A DNA stretch of 45,533 nt from JAKAWM01 sp049966695 (GCA_049966695.1 JBMFUG010000012.1:1-45533); one strand, 5' to 3'; positions 24,636 to 34,351 are shown, numbered from the stretch's first letter. Notes: generated by a model from the sequence alone, not told the origin. Program-made: numbers and translations.

Positions 24636-26951
24636 ATGGGTCAGTACCTTGCAGCTGGTTCGGGCGGCTACCAGGCGTTCAGCCTTAGAGGAGAGGACTG
24701 GGCCTGGTTGATTTTCGCTATCGGCTGTGCTCTTGTGGCTATCCTGACTGGCTTTTGGCTCCGGCACCAAGTGCTGTCGTCGGAACAAGGCACCCCGTCG
24801 ATGGTCGACATCGCCAAGGCCATCCAAGAAGGGGCCTCAGCGTACCTAAAGCGCCAGTTCAAGACGATTGGTATCGTGGTGGTGCCGCTGGCCGTGCTCG
24901 TGTTCGTCACGGCCACCAAGGTCGTCAACCCTGCTAACGGCCACGTTGTGCTTGGGTTCGGGCTCTCGGGCCTCTACCGGATGTTGGCGTTCTTGGTCGG
25001 CGCTGCGCTGTCGGGTTTGGCTGGGGTCATCGGCATGACCACCGCCGTGCGGGCCAACGTGCGCACCGCCGCTGCGGCCCGCGAGTCATCGTTGGCCAAG
25101 GCGTTGCGGGTAGCGATCCGGGCGGGGGGCACGACCGGGGCGTTCGTAGTCGGTTTCGGGTTGCTTGGGACCACGGCCATCGTCATGCTGGCTCAACAAA
25201 GCGCTACCGCCATCTTGGTCGGGTTCGGTTTTGGTTGCTCCTTGCTCTCGCTTTTTATGCGCGTCGGCGGCGGTGTTTACACCAAGGCTGCCGACGTCGG
25301 TGCTGACTTGGTGGGCAAGGTGGAGGCCGGTATCCCCGAAGACGACCCTCGCAACGCTGCGACTATTGCCGACAACGTAGGTGACAACGTGGGCGATTGC
25401 GCAGGCATGGGCGCTGACTTGTTCGAGTCTTACGGCGTGATCCTGGTCGCCGCCTTGATCCTAGGCACCGGGGCGTTCAACTCCATCCACAGCAACCCGG
25501 TGTTCGGGATCACGTTCCCGCTTGTCGTGATGGCGATAGGCGTGCTGGCGTCGATCATCGGCATATTTTCGGTAAGGGCCACGGCTCGCGACCATTCGGC
25601 GATGGCGCCGATCAACCGAGGGTTTATCTTGGCCTCCGTCCTGACGCTTCTCGGTAGCTTTTTTGTTGCTCAGTTTTACGTGCACAACCTGAAGGTGTGG
25701 TGGGCGATCTTGGTCGGCGTGGTGCTCGGCCAGTTGGTCAGCCGAATAGCCGAGTACTACACCTCAACTGAGACTGCCCCCGTCCGGGAGATCGCGGAAT
25801 CGTCCAGGACCGGCCCTGCTACGACCATTCTTTCTGGGATCAGCTCCGGCCTTGAGTCATCCGTCGCCGCTGTGCTTGCCATCGTGATAGCCATAGCGAT
25901 CGCCGTCGGCTTGGCCAATGGCAACATCCAGTTCTCCTTGTACCTGGTCTCGCTCATTGGCATCGGCCTGCTTTCCACTACCGCTTCTGTCGTGACAGAG
26001 GACACCTATGGCCCGGTGTCAGACAACGCGGCAGGGATCGCCGAAATGAGCGGCGAGTTCGAGGGTGAGCCCGAGCGGATCATGGCCAGCCTTGACGCAG
26101 TTGGCAACACGACCAAGGCGGTGACCAAGGGTTTCGCCATCGGCTCAGCTGTGATCGCAGCCTTAGCCCTGTTCGCTTCGTTCATCCAAACGATCGGCGA
26201 ACAGCTCAACCTTCATGCGATCGGCAACGCCCTTTACCAAGGGGTCAGCACCGCGATCAACGTCGCCAACCCGAAGGTCTTTATTGGCCTGCTAATAGGA
26301 GGGTCGATAGCGTTCCTCTTCTCTTCTGAGGCCATCCGTGCCGTCGGGCGTACAGCCGGCACGATCGTGGTGGAGGTGCGCAGGCAGTTCAGAGAGCACC
26401 CTGGCATCATGGCCCGTACCGAGCGGCCCGAGTACGGCCGTGTCATCGACATCTGCACCAGGGCGTCGCTCCGGGAGCTGGTCACCCCGGCCCTGTTGGC
26501 GGTCCTGGCACCCGTGGTGGTCGGCTTCGGTATCGGAGATCTTGCCCTGGGCGGGTTCTTGGCAGCTGCCATCTTGACTAGCCAGCTCATGGCTGCCTTT
26601 ATGAACAACGCTGGGGGGGCATGGGACAACGGCAAGAAGTACATCGAGGAAGGGCACTTGGGGGGCAAGGGGTCTGATGCTCACAAGGCAGCGGTGATCG
26701 GGGACACGGTCGGGGACCCCTTCAAGGACACGGCTGGGCCCGCGTTCAACCCCTTGATGAAGTCCATGAACCTGGTCAGCCTCTTGGTGCTGCCCACGGT
26801 GATCAGCTTGCAGGACAACAATGCGGCTCGCTACTCCATTGCAGCTGTTGCGCTGGTTATCATCCTCGCCGGTGTCGCGTTCTCCAAGCGCAAAGTCGGG
26901 ACCATGGTCGACGAGGCGCAGCCGGCCACTGCAGAAGCGAGCAGGGCATAG
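24636..26951 (+). CDS. hppA: Membrane proton-translocating pyrophosphatase, K+-independent type
   Basis: This integral membrane pump couples pyrophosphate hydrolysis to H+ export. The 771-residue, 15-17-helix protein contains the substrate motif GVYTKAADVGADLVGKVE, the DNVGDNVGDCAGMGADLFES block and the C-terminal DTVGDPFKDTAGPA. The determinant of potassium dependence reads GNTTKAVT, with Lys494 and Thr497, the pair established for K+-independent H+-pumping enzymes; K+-dependent ones have Ala and Gly there. ATG 24636 is preceded by AAGGAGAT at a good distance. The gene is single, with a long leader upstream and a strong hairpin downstream. Recycling pyrophosphate into a proton gradient would suit an energy-limited or acidophilic lifestyle, an inference only. 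Confidence 0.95.
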   Translation: MGQYLAAGSGGYQAFSLRGEDWAWLIFAIGCALVAILTGFWLRHQVLSSEQGTPSMVDIAKAIQEGASAYLKRQFKTIGIVVVPLAVLVFVTATKVVNPANGHVVLGFGLSGLYRMLAFLVGAALSGLAGVIGMTTAVRANVRTAAAARESSLAKALRVAIRAGGTTGAFVVGFGLLGTTAIVMLAQQSATAILVGFGFGCSLLSLFMRVGGGVYTKAADVGADLVGKVEAGIPEDDPRNAATIADNVGDNVGDCAGMGADLFESYGVILVAALILGTGAFNSIHSNPVFGITFPLVVMAIGVLASIIGIFSVRATARDHSAMAPINRGFILASVLTLLGSFFVAQFYVHNLKVWWAILVGVVLGQLVSRIAEYYTSTETAPVREIAESSRTGPATTILSGISSGLESSVAAVLAIVIAIAIAVGLANGNIQFSLYLVSLIGIGLLSTTASVVTEDTYGPVSDNAAGIAEMSGEFEGEPERIMASLDAVGNTTKAVTKGFAIGSAVIAALALFASFIQTIGEQLNLHAIGNALYQGVSTAINVANPKVFIGLLIGGSIAFLFSSEAIRAVGRTAGTIVVEVRRQFREHPGIMARTERPEYGRVIDICTRASLRELVTPALLAVLAPVVVGFGIGDLALGGFLAAAILTSQLMAAFMNNAGGAWDNGKKYIEEGHLGGKGSDAHKAAVIGDTVGDPFKDTAGPAFNPLMKSMNLVSLLVLPTVISLQDNNAARYSIAAVALVIILAGVAFSKRKVGTMVDEAQPATAEASRA

Positions 26952-26984
26952 CTACCGTCTACCGGAGCGTCGCGCTCTTGGCTA

Positions 26985-27019
26985 CTGTGAGGGCCACTTG
27001 CCCAAAGTGGCCCTCACAG
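26985..27019 (+). terminator. Strong hairpin between hppA and topA
   Basis: A 15-bp perfect stem (26985-26999 with 27005-27019, 5-nt loop) contains GTGAGGGCCACTT and its complement. It follows the hppA stop by 33 bp and precedes the topA ATG by 16 bp. There is no U-tract, but its stability makes a terminator or bidirectional stop likely. It occupies almost all the space before topA. Confidence 0.75.
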
Positions 27020-27035
27020 CTATGACCGGAGCAAT

Positions 27036-29780
27036 ATGCCTAAACCGCTCGTAATAGTCGAGTCCCCTACCAAGGCCAAGACCATCGCCGGCTTCTTAGG
27101 CAGCGGGTACATGGTCGAGCCCTCTGTCGGGCACGTGCGGGATCTGCCAAGCGATGCGGCTCAGGTACCAGCTGCGTTCAAGGGTGAACCTTGGGCACGT
27201 CTGGGGGTCGATGTCGACAACGGGTTTAAGCCGCTGTATGTGGTGGTGCCTGGCAAGAAGGAGCGCGTTGCGCGTCTCAAGTCGCTCCTGAAAGACGCCA
27301 ACGAGCTGTACCTGGCGACAGACGAAGACCGCGAAGGAGAGTCCATCGCCTGGCACTTGTTAGAGGTGTTGAACCCCCGAGTGCCTGTGAAGAGGATGGT
27401 CTTTCACGAGATAACTCCTCAGGCCATCCGGGACGCCATCAACAACTGGCGTGAGCTAGACCGCAGGCTTGTTGACGCTCAAGAGACACGACGGATCCTG
27501 GACCGGCTCTACGGCTATGAAGTGAGCCCCGTGCTCTGGCGCAAGGTGCTGCCGCGGCTGTCGGCTGGCCGAGTGCAGTCGGTGGCCACTCGTCTTATTG
27601 TCGAGCGCGAACGTGCCAGGATGCGGTTCAAGCCGGCCGCTTACTGGGACATCGCTGGGCGCTTCTCACCGGCGGCAGACGGCTCTGACGGCCTCCGCAC
27701 GAGCTTTGGCGCCTTGTTGGTCTCCGTGGACGGCAACCGAGTGGCGACTGGCCGGGACTTCAAAGAGGACGGAGAAGTCTCCCGAGCGGACGTGCTGGTG
27801 CTAGACGAGGCCTCCGCTCGCGGCCTTGCCGAGAGGCTGGCCGACGCCGCCTTCTCGGTCCGAAGCGTTGAGGAGAAGCCTTGGAGGCGGTCTCCCTACC
27901 CCCCCTTTATGACGTCGACCTTGCAGCAGGAAGCTGGGCGCCAGCTTCGGTTTTCCGCCACCAGGACAATGCGGGTGGCACAGGAGCTTTATGACGGCGG
28001 CTACATCACTTACATGCGCACCGACAGCACGAGCCTTTCAGATGAGGCCCTCAACGCGGCGCGCAGTGCGGCTGTCCAGCTGTTCGGCCAAGAGTACGTG
28101 CCCGCCCAACCCCGTCGCTACGACAAGCGAGTGAAGAACGCCCAAGAAGCCCACGAGGCGGTTCGACCGGCCGGAGAGCAGTTCCGTCACCCAGAGCGAT
28201 CTGGCTTAAGGGGTGACCAGTTACGGCTTTACGAGCTGGTCTGGAAACGTACCGTTGCTTCTCAGATGTCTGACGCCCAGGGCCTGTCTGTTCAGGTTCG
28301 GCTGGGGGCGACCAGCACGAGCGGTGAAGAAGTCGAGTTCGCAGCCAGTGGCCGGGTGATCAGCTTCCCGGGTTTCCTCCGGGCCTATGTAGAGGGATCA
28401 GACGACCCCGAAGCAGAGCTGGAGGACCGGGAGGTGCGCCTTCCGAGGCTGGCCGAAGCTGACGCGCTCGTCGTCGAGGAGCTCCGGCCTGAGGGGCACA
28501 CGACCCAACCTCCTGCCCGTTACACCGAGGCTTCGCTTGTCAAGGCGCTAGAGGAGATGGGAGTCGGTCGGCCGTCGACCTACGCCAGCATCATCGATAC
28601 CATCCAAGGGCGCGGGTACGTGTGGAAAAAGGGCAGCGCCCTTGTGCCTTCGTGGACCGCTTTTGCGGTTGTCGGTTTGCTGGAGCAGCATTTCGCGAAG
28701 TTGGTGGACTTTGGGTTTACCGCAGAAATGGAGGAGGACCTAGACAGCATCGCCCGGGGTGACGAGGAGCCAGTGCCGTGGCTAACGCGCTTTTACTTCG
28801 GCTCTTCGAAGTCGGGCGAGGACGGGGCTGGGCTAAAGCAGATGGTGGCTGAACGCTTGGCTGCCATCGACGCCCGGGAAGTGAACTCTGTGCCTATCGG
28901 CGGTGAAGGTTCCGGCGTAGTGGTCAGGGTTGGTCGTTACGGTCCTTACGTGCAATGCGGTGACAAGCGCGCGGCCGTCCCAGAAGGCATGGCACCTGAC
29001 GAGCTGACTCTGGAGAAAGCGCGAGAGCTGCTGGACGCCCCGCCGCCTGAGCGAGCCGACAGGGAGCTTGGCACCGACCCGGAGAGCGGCCTTCACGTGC
29101 TGGTGCGCTCGGGCCGCTTTGGCCCTTACGTCCAGCTGGGCCGAGCAGAGGCAATGACGGCCAAGCCGAAAACTGCCTCACTCTTGCCGGGCATGTCGCC
29201 AGAAGACATAACCCTTGAGGATGCTCTGCGTTTGCTCAGCTTGCCAAGAACGCTTGGTCGAGACCCGGCCACCAAGGAGGAGGTAGTCGTAGACAACGGC
29301 CGCTACGGTCCCTACGTGCGCCGAGGCAAGGACTACCGCTCGCTTCAGGGCCCCGAGCAGCTTTTCACGATCACGCTCGACGAAGCGCTGGCTACATTGT
29401 CGCAGCCGCGCCAGCGACGTTCTCAACAGGCCAGTGCACCCTTGGCCGAACTGGGCATAGATCCTGTCAGTGCCGCCCCAGTCGTTGTGAAAGAGGGCCG
29501 CTTTGGGCCCTATGTGACCGACGGCGTCGTCAACGCCTCGTTGCGCAGGGGCGACACTGTCGAGTCCCTCACACTGGAGCGGGCAGCCGAGCTGCTGGCA
29601 GAGCGGCGAGCCAGGCTGGAGGCAGACGTGGCCAGCGGTACGAGCGCCCGTCGGCGTGGGCGGGCCGCTCGGGCTGAGAGCTCTTCGCAGGGAAAGGGAC
29701 GAGCGGAGCGCAAAGCCGCCTCTGCCAAGAAAGCAGTTCCGGCCAAGAAAGCAGCCTCGTCAGCCGGCCGCCGAGACTGA
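27036..29780 (+). CDS. topA: DNA topoisomerase I
   Basis: This type IA topoisomerase relaxes negative supercoils. The TOPRIM domain starts LVIVESPTKAKTI and has ATDEDREGES with its catalytic acidic triad. The active-site tyrosine is Tyr326 in YITYMRTDST. Further motifs are RLSAGRVQSVATRLIV and the YTEASLVKALEEMGVGRPST region. The C-terminus carries four GRYGPYV-type repeats (around 625, 685, 750 and 820) without the zinc fingers of enterobacterial enzymes, then a Lys/Ala-rich basic tail, typical of actinobacterial TopA. The product is 914 residues. ATG 27036 lies just after the hairpin. It heads a topA-tmk-holB run seen in other actinobacteria. Confidence 0.97.
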   Translation: MPKPLVIVESPTKAKTIAGFLGSGYMVEPSVGHVRDLPSDAAQVPAAFKGEPWARLGVDVDNGFKPLYVVVPGKKERVARLKSLLKDANELYLATDEDREGESIAWHLLEVLNPRVPVKRMVFHEITPQAIRDAINNWRELDRRLVDAQETRRILDRLYGYEVSPVLWRKVLPRLSAGRVQSVATRLIVERERARMRFKPAAYWDIAGRFSPAADGSDGLRTSFGALLVSVDGNRVATGRDFKEDGEVSRADVLVLDEASARGLAERLADAAFSVRSVEEKPWRRSPYPPFMTSTLQQEAGRQLRFSATRTMRVAQELYDGGYITYMRTDSTSLSDEALNAARSAAVQLFGQEYVPAQPRRYDKRVKNAQEAHEAVRPAGEQFRHPERSGLRGDQLRLYELVWKRTVASQMSDAQGLSVQVRLGATSTSGEEVEFAASGRVISFPGFLRAYVEGSDDPEAELEDREVRLPRLAEADALVVEELRPEGHTTQPPARYTEASLVKALEEMGVGRPSTYASIIDTIQGRGYVWKKGSALVPSWTAFAVVGLLEQHFAKLVDFGFTAEMEEDLDSIARGDEEPVPWLTRFYFGSSKSGEDGAGLKQMVAERLAAIDAREVNSVPIGGEGSGVVVRVGRYGPYVQCGDKRAAVPEGMAPDELTLEKARELLDAPPPERADRELGTDPESGLHVLVRSGRFGPYVQLGRAEAMTAKPKTASLLPGMSPEDITLEDALRLLSLPRTLGRDPATKEEVVVDNGRYGPYVRRGKDYRSLQGPEQLFTITLDEALATLSQPRQRRSQQASAPLAELGIDPVSAAPVVVKEGRFGPYVTDGVVNASLRRGDTVESLTLERAAELLAERRARLEADVASGTSARRRGRAARAESSSQGKGRAERKAASAKKAVPAKKAASSAGRRD

Positions 29781-29784
29781 AGCA

Positions 29785-30372
29785 GTGGCCCGCTTCATCG
29801 TCCTAGAAGGTACTGAAGGGGCCGGTAAGTCCACGCAAGCCCGGCTTTTGGCAGAGCGGATGGGGGCGGTCCTGACACGAGAGCCTGGGGGCACGGCCGT
29901 TGGCGAGGCTCTGCGGCGGTTGCTCTTGAGCACCGACGGCCCTCCGCCAACCGCCAAAGCTGAGGCTCTAATGATCTTGGCGGCGCGTGCCCAGCATGTG
30001 GCCGAGGTCGTCGAGCCAGCCTTGGCACGTGGTGACGACGTCGTTTGCGACCGGTATTCTCCCAGCACTTTCGCCTATCAGGGCTATGGCCGAGGGTTGG
30101 AGCTAGACGCGCTGCGTGCTTTTGACAGCTGGGCCACCGGCCAGCGGGTGCCTGACCTAGTCGTGCTCCTGGACGTGCCCGTGGAGACGGGCCGTTTGCG
30201 CAGCGGGACGGTGCGTGACCGCATCGAGGCGGAAGGGAGCGACTTTTTGGAGCGTGCCCGCACTGGCTTTTACGAGCTTGCCGCGGCAGACCCCAAGCGT
30301 TGGCGGGTAGTTGACGGCCTGGGGACTGTCGAGGAAGTCGCTGCCTTGGTGTGGGAGGTAGTGAAGGCTTGA
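29785..30372 (+). CDS. tmk: Thymidylate kinase
   Basis: The enzyme phosphorylates dTMP to dTDP. The 195-residue product has the P-loop GTEGAGKST at 9-17, the acceptor-binding REPGGT, CDRYSPSTFAYQGYGRG (DR-Y/F motif) and a short LID segment. GTG 29785, 4 bp after the topA stop, begins the conserved ARFIVLEG strand; an earlier in-frame start inside topA would add non-homologous residues. The stop TGA overlaps the likely TTG start of holB. Confidence 0.95.
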   Translation: MARFIVLEGTEGAGKSTQARLLAERMGAVLTREPGGTAVGEALRRLLLSTDGPPPTAKAEALMILAARAQHVAEVVEPALARGDDVVCDRYSPSTFAYQGYGRGLELDALRAFDSWATGQRVPDLVVLLDVPVETGRLRSGTVRDRIEAEGSDFLERARTGFYELAAADPKRWRVVDGLGTVEEVAALVWEVVKA

Positions 30373-31457
30373 CGGGCGCAGCCGTGGGAGGTTTCGCCAG
30401 CTTGGTGGGCCAAGAAGCGGCGGTGCGAGCGTTGCGCTCTGCTGCGGCCAACCCCGTGCACGCCTATTTGCTGGTCGGCCCTCCTGGTTCAGGTAAGTTG
30501 GCCGCTGCTTTGGGTTTCGCCGAGCTCTTGTTGTGCCCAAACGGGGGCGAAGACGGCTGTAGCACTTGTCAGCGCGTGGGGCGCGGGGTGCACCCAGACC
30601 TGATCGTGCTCGACCGAGAGGGGCCGGCGATAACGATCGACCAAGCTCGTGAGGTGACCCGGTTGGCGGTTATGGGACCGGTAGAGGGCGCACGCAAAGT
30701 GATCGTCATCCCGGACTTGCACCTGGCCCGAGAAGCGGGGCCGGCTCTCCTGAAGACCATCGAGGAGCCGCCAGCCTCCACAGTTTTTGTCGCGTTAGCT
30801 GAGTTCGTGCCACCTGAGCTGGTCACGATCGCCAGCCGCTGCTCGATGGTGGAGCTGAGGCCGTTACCCGACGAAGAGATCAGTGCCGCGCTGGTGAGCG
30901 ACGGCGTGCCCGAAGACCGCGCCCGCTTGTTGGCTGAGCTTGCACAGGGCCGTTTGGACCGGGCGCGCCTTTTGGCCAACGACCCCGAGGCGCTGGCCCG
31001 CCAAGAGGCTTGGGCGTCTGTCCCTGCCCGCTTGGACGGGACCGGCTACACGGCGGCCGTGGTCGCTAGGCAACTGCTGTCATTGCTGGAAAGGAGCGCG
31101 GCACCATTGCTGGAGCGCCAAGAGGCAGAACTGAGCGAGCTGGCGTCACAACAAGCGGCTGCGGTCTCCGTCCCCGGCAGGCACACAAAGAGCCGCTTCA
31201 GCGGCCGGGGCAAGACCAAGGACCTGGAGGACCGCCATCGGCGTGAGCAGCGACGCCAGCGGGTGGACGAGCTGCGGGCCGGGCTTGGCGTCTTGGCGCG
31301 TGCCTACCGTGACCGAGCTGCGAGCGGCGCTTTGGCGCCTGGGCAGGCCGCGGGCGCAGTAGCACTGGTAGACAAGCTCTCGGCCGACCTCGTTTACAAC
31401 CCGGGAGAGCTGCTGGCGTTGGAGGCTTTGTTGGTCCGCCTGGGCCGGCTCGGCTAA
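30369..31457 (+). CDS. holB: DNA polymerase III clamp-loader subunit delta'
   Basis: The 362-residue AAA+ clamp-loader protein begins with FASLVGQEAAVRALRSA, then GPPGSGK at 37-43. A zinc-finger segment has Cys56, Cys64 and Cys67; the fourth ligand position seen in many delta' proteins is Val70. LLKTIEEPPASTVFVAL is present, with SRC at the sensor position. The long basic insert KSRFSGRGKTKDLEDRHR around 275-292 precedes the C-terminal collar domain. TTG 30369 overlaps the tmk stop (TTGA) and has GGGAGG 10 bp upstream; GTG 30351 is an alternative. Delta' rather than tau/gamma is chosen from length and gene neighbours. Confidence 0.9.
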   Translation: MTGAAVGGFASLVGQEAAVRALRSAAANPVHAYLLVGPPGSGKLAAALGFAELLLCPNGGEDGCSTCQRVGRGVHPDLIVLDREGPAITIDQAREVTRLAVMGPVEGARKVIVIPDLHLAREAGPALLKTIEEPPASTVFVALAEFVPPELVTIASRCSMVELRPLPDEEISAALVSDGVPEDRARLLAELAQGRLDRARLLANDPEALARQEAWASVPARLDGTGYTAAVVARQLLSLLERSAAPLLERQEAELSELASQQAAAVSVPGRHTKSRFSGRGKTKDLEDRHRREQRRQRVDELRAGLGVLARAYRDRAASGALAPGQAAGAVALVDKLSADLVYNPGELLALEALLVRLGRLG

Positions 31458-31591
31458 AGCGGAGCGCGCTCGGGGACCTTTGGCAGGAAGTCAAAGGCCC
31501 GAGCCGGGCTGCAAAGGCCAAGCGCCGGGAGCAAAGACACGCTTCTCGCGCTCACTTTATGACGACGGCACCCACAGCGACCGGACCGCAC

Positions 31592-32356
31592 CTACAGCAA
31601 GCGAGAGAGGAAAGCCTGCGTCCTTTCTTGCGTGGGGTTAGACAGCACCTGTTTGGGCGGGCCTGATTCTATGATGACGCCTTGGTCCATGAACACTAGG
31701 CTGTCGCCAACCTCGCGGGCGAAACCTATCTCATGGGTGACGACTATCATCGTCATGCCGTCTTCCGCTAGGGAGCGCATTACGTCCAGTACGTCGCCCA
31801 CGAGCTCAGGGTCGAGAGCGGAGGTTGGCTCGTCGAACAGCATGAGCTTGGGTTGCATGGCGAGCGCGCGGGCGATAGCGACTCGCTGCTGTTGGCCACC
31901 TGAAAGCTGGCGCGGGTAGGAGCCGACCTTGTCCGCTAAACCCACGCGTGCCAGGAGCTCTCTAGCTCTTTTGTCGGCTATGACCTTTGGCTCACCTTTC
32001 ACGCGGACCGGGCCGATGGTGACGTTCTCCAGGGCGGTCATATGTGGGAACAAGTTGAAGTGCTGGAAAACCATCCCAACTTCGGCTCGGCGCTGGCACA
32101 CTTCGCGGTCGCGCAGCTCGTACAGCTTGCCGCCCTGCTCTTTGTAGCCGACGAGGTGGCCTCCTACGCTGAGACGCCCTCCGTCAACCTTCTCGAGATG
32201 GTTGATACAGCGCAGGAACGTGGACTTGCCCGAACCCGAGGGGCCGATCATGCACATCACTTCACCCGTGCGCACTTCGAGATCTATGCCTCGCAGCACT
32301 TCATGGCGGCCAAAGTGCTTGCGCACGCCGTCAGCCTTGACCATGACTTCGTCCAT
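31592..32356 (-). CDS. Polar amino-acid ABC transporter ATP-binding protein
   Basis: The 254-residue ATPase of the GlnQ/HisP class has Walker A GPSGSGKST, Q-loop FQHFNLFPHMTALENV, signature LSGGQQQRVAIARAL, Walker B LMLFDEPTSALDP and switch VVTHEIGF, all intact. It is the energy unit of the importer whose permease and binding protein lie directly upstream on the same strand. ATG 32356 is 4 bp after the permease stop; an in-frame ATG twelve bases further is an alternative. This is the last gene of the operon and is convergent with holB. Confidence 0.94.
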   Translation of the reverse strand: MDEVMVKADGVRKHFGRHEVLRGIDLEVRTGEVMCMIGPSGSGKSTFLRCINHLEKVDGGRLSVGGHLVGYKEQGGKLYELRDREVCQRRAEVGMVFQHFNLFPHMTALENVTIGPVRVKGEPKVIADKRARELLARVGLADKVGSYPRQLSGGQQQRVAIARALAMQPKLMLFDEPTSALDPELVGDVLDVMRSLAEDGMTMIVVTHEIGFAREVGDSLVFMDQGVIIESGPPKQVLSNPTQERTQAFLSRLL

Positions 32357-32360
32357 GGCC

Positions 32361-33353
32361 CTAGTCGTTGCCGACGATGAACGGCACACGCCCAAAGCCA
32401 GCCTGCCCAGGCCGGATAAGCAGGCCGCGTCGTAGCCTTTCCAGTGGTGTCGGGGGGAGCTGGCGCACCGAGCCCCTGGCATAGTGCCGCTCCAGGTAGT
32501 ACTGGCCGATCATGAGGACCGACGTGACCCACAGGTACTGGAGGCTGGCGACCATCAAAAGGGGGACGGTCTCGTAATTGGCAGAGTAAATGAGCTGGGT
32601 CTGGAAAAGCAGCTCTGGGGCAACGACGATCGAGGCTAGCGATGTCGTTTTTAGCATGGATATAGTCTCGTTGCCGGTCGGCGGGATGATGACCCGCATA
32701 GCCTGAGGGAGCACTATGAGGCGGAGGGCCATCAGCCGGGTCATCCCAAGGGCTTGCGCCGCCTCAGTCTGGCCCTCTTCTACAGAGATGATGCCAGCGC
32801 GGACTATCTCGGACATGTAGGCTCCCTCGTTCAACGCCAGCCCCACGCTGGCTACGACGAAGGGGGTAAAAACTGAATTGAGGTCGATGTGGGCAAAAGA
32901 CGGCCCGAAGGGGATGCCAAGTGAAAAACTGGGGAAGATGTACGAAGCGTTGTACCAGAACAGCAATTGCACGAGGACGGGTGTGCCGCGGAAGAACCAG
33001 ATGTAGACCCAAGCGCTGCCGGTGACGATCGGGTTGGGCGACAGGCGCATCACTGCCAAGATGACGCCGATCAGCACCCCTCCAGCCATGGCTATTACCG
33101 TGAGCTCGAGGGTTACTGCCAGGCCCTTTAATATCTCGGTTGACAGGAAGTAATGGTCGATGACGTGCCACTGGAAGCGCTCTTGCTGCTTGCCGCCCCG
33201 CACGACGTGAGAGAAAAAAAGCGAGTGCACGAGCATGGCTGTGACGACGACGACAGCCGCCGCCGCCACCCAGCGACCTGGGTGGCGGACGGGCACGACG
33301 GGCAGCTCGGCACGCTGGCCGTTGTCGGCTTTGACCGGTGGCATCGGCTCCAC
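32361..33353 (-). CDS. Polar amino-acid ABC transporter permease
   Basis: The 330-residue HisM/GlnP-type inner-membrane subunit has an N-terminal hydrophobic helix (about 28-48), then LKGLAVTLELTVIAM opening the transport core, and the EAA loop EEGQTEAAQALGMTRLMALR contacting the ATPase. VLPQAMRVIIPPTGNETI and further helices follow. A single permease gene implies a homodimer. It sits between the binding protein and the ATPase in one operon. GTG 33353 is assigned, with an ATG nine bases downstream also possible. Confidence 0.92.
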   Translation of the reverse strand: MEPMPPVKADNGQRAELPVVPVRHPGRWVAAAAVVVVTAMLVHSLFFSHVVRGGKQQERFQWHVIDHYFLSTEILKGLAVTLELTVIAMAGGVLIGVILAVMRLSPNPIVTGSAWVYIWFFRGTPVLVQLLFWYNASYIFPSFSLGIPFGPSFAHIDLNSVFTPFVVASVGLALNEGAYMSEIVRAGIISVEEGQTEAAQALGMTRLMALRLIVLPQAMRVIIPPTGNETISMLKTTSLASIVVAPELLFQTQLIYSANYETVPLLMVASLQYLWVTSVLMIGQYYLERHYARGSVRQLPPTPLERLRRGLLIRPGQAGFGRVPFIVGND

Positions 33354-33375
33354 GGGTGCTTAGTGGGGCCGTGTG

Positions 33376-34215
33376 CTAGCTGGACGCACCATTGATGACA
33401 GGGGCGGGAACAGCGCCCTGCTGCACGCCCCACTTGTCAAGGATCTGCTTGTACTGGCCGTTGGCCATGATGGCTTTTACCGCCTCGAACAGGGGCTTCG
33501 CGAGGCCGCTTGCCTTGGCGACTATGAAGCCGTAAGGAGCAGTCGAGAAGGGCTTGCCGGTCAGCTTGAACTGGCCGTGAGAGAGGTGGACTATGTAGGC
33601 CGCCACCTGCGAGTCGGCAAAGCCGACGTCCGCATGCCCGTCGGAGACTGCCAGGTTGGCTTCGTTTTGGTCCTCGTAGCTTTCGACGTCCACATGACAG
33701 CGCTTGGCCTGGGCCTGGGCGTCTGTTTGCTCAGTGGTGCCGGACTCTACTGCCACCGAACGGCCGCACAGGGACCTGAGCCCATTAAAAGTGAGAGTGC
33801 TGTTCGCGTTCTCGTAGAACCCCTCGCCGGCCTTGAAGTAGTCGATGAAGTCGACCTGCTGCTCTCGAGCCTTGGTGTCTGTGAACGACGAGTTGCCGAC
33901 GTCGAACTTCCCGTCGACGATCCCGGGGATGATGGTGTCGAACGTGGCGTCCACCAGGCTCATCTTGACGCCCATCACCTTGCTCAAGGCTTGGGCCAGG
34001 TCGGCGTCGAAACCGACGATGTGACCGTTTTGGATGAACTCGTCGGGCGGGTAAGTGGCGTCCATGGCAAAGCTCAGGCGGCCGTGGTACTTGGCTGGTA
34101 CCTTGATGGTGCTGGTGCTGGCGCTGGCAGGAGCCCCGGCCATTGCTACCATGAGGAGCGACGCGAGGGCCGCTGTTATCGAGTACAACTTATTAGGTGT
34201 CCCTACAGTGCGCAC
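33376..34215 (-). CDS. Polar amino-acid ABC transporter substrate-binding protein
   Basis: The 279-residue SBP_bac_3 family protein captures an amino acid outside the membrane for the adjacent permease. A Sec-type signal peptide covers about 1-33 (ITAALASLLMVAMAGAPASA) with an AxA cleavage site and no lipobox cysteine. Family features include FDADLAQALSKVMG, TFDTIIPGIVDGKFDV and GRSVAVESGTTEQ. GTG 34215 is chosen because GGAGGT at 34220-34225 lies four bases upstream on the minus strand; an earlier GTG at 34239 has no such site. As first gene of the operon it should carry the promoter. The exact amino acid is not deducible. Confidence 0.9.
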   Translation of the reverse strand: MRTVGTPNKLYSITAALASLLMVAMAGAPASASTSTIKVPAKYHGRLSFAMDATYPPDEFIQNGHIVGFDADLAQALSKVMGVKMSLVDATFDTIIPGIVDGKFDVGNSSFTDTKAREQQVDFIDYFKAGEGFYENANSTLTFNGLRSLCGRSVAVESGTTEQTDAQAQAKRCHVDVESYEDQNEANLAVSDGHADVGFADSQVAAYIVHLSHGQFKLTGKPFSTAPYGFIVAKASGLAKPLFEAVKAIMANGQYKQILDKWGVQQGAVPAPVINGASS

Positions 34216-34351
34216 TAGCACCTCCGTTGTCGGTCGCACTGGCAGTTTCTTTGTGACCTGGAGAGCTTAGCTAACGACGGTGACGCTCCACCTGAGCCAG
34301 AGAGCGACCGGGCACGGGCCGTAGCTGCCCTGCTAGCGCCGGGAGCCAGTT

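Noticed and set aside
29656..29784. Longer thymidylate kinase starting inside topA
   Set aside because: The extra 43 residues are Arg/Pro-rich topA shadow; GTG 29785 gives the normal N-terminus.
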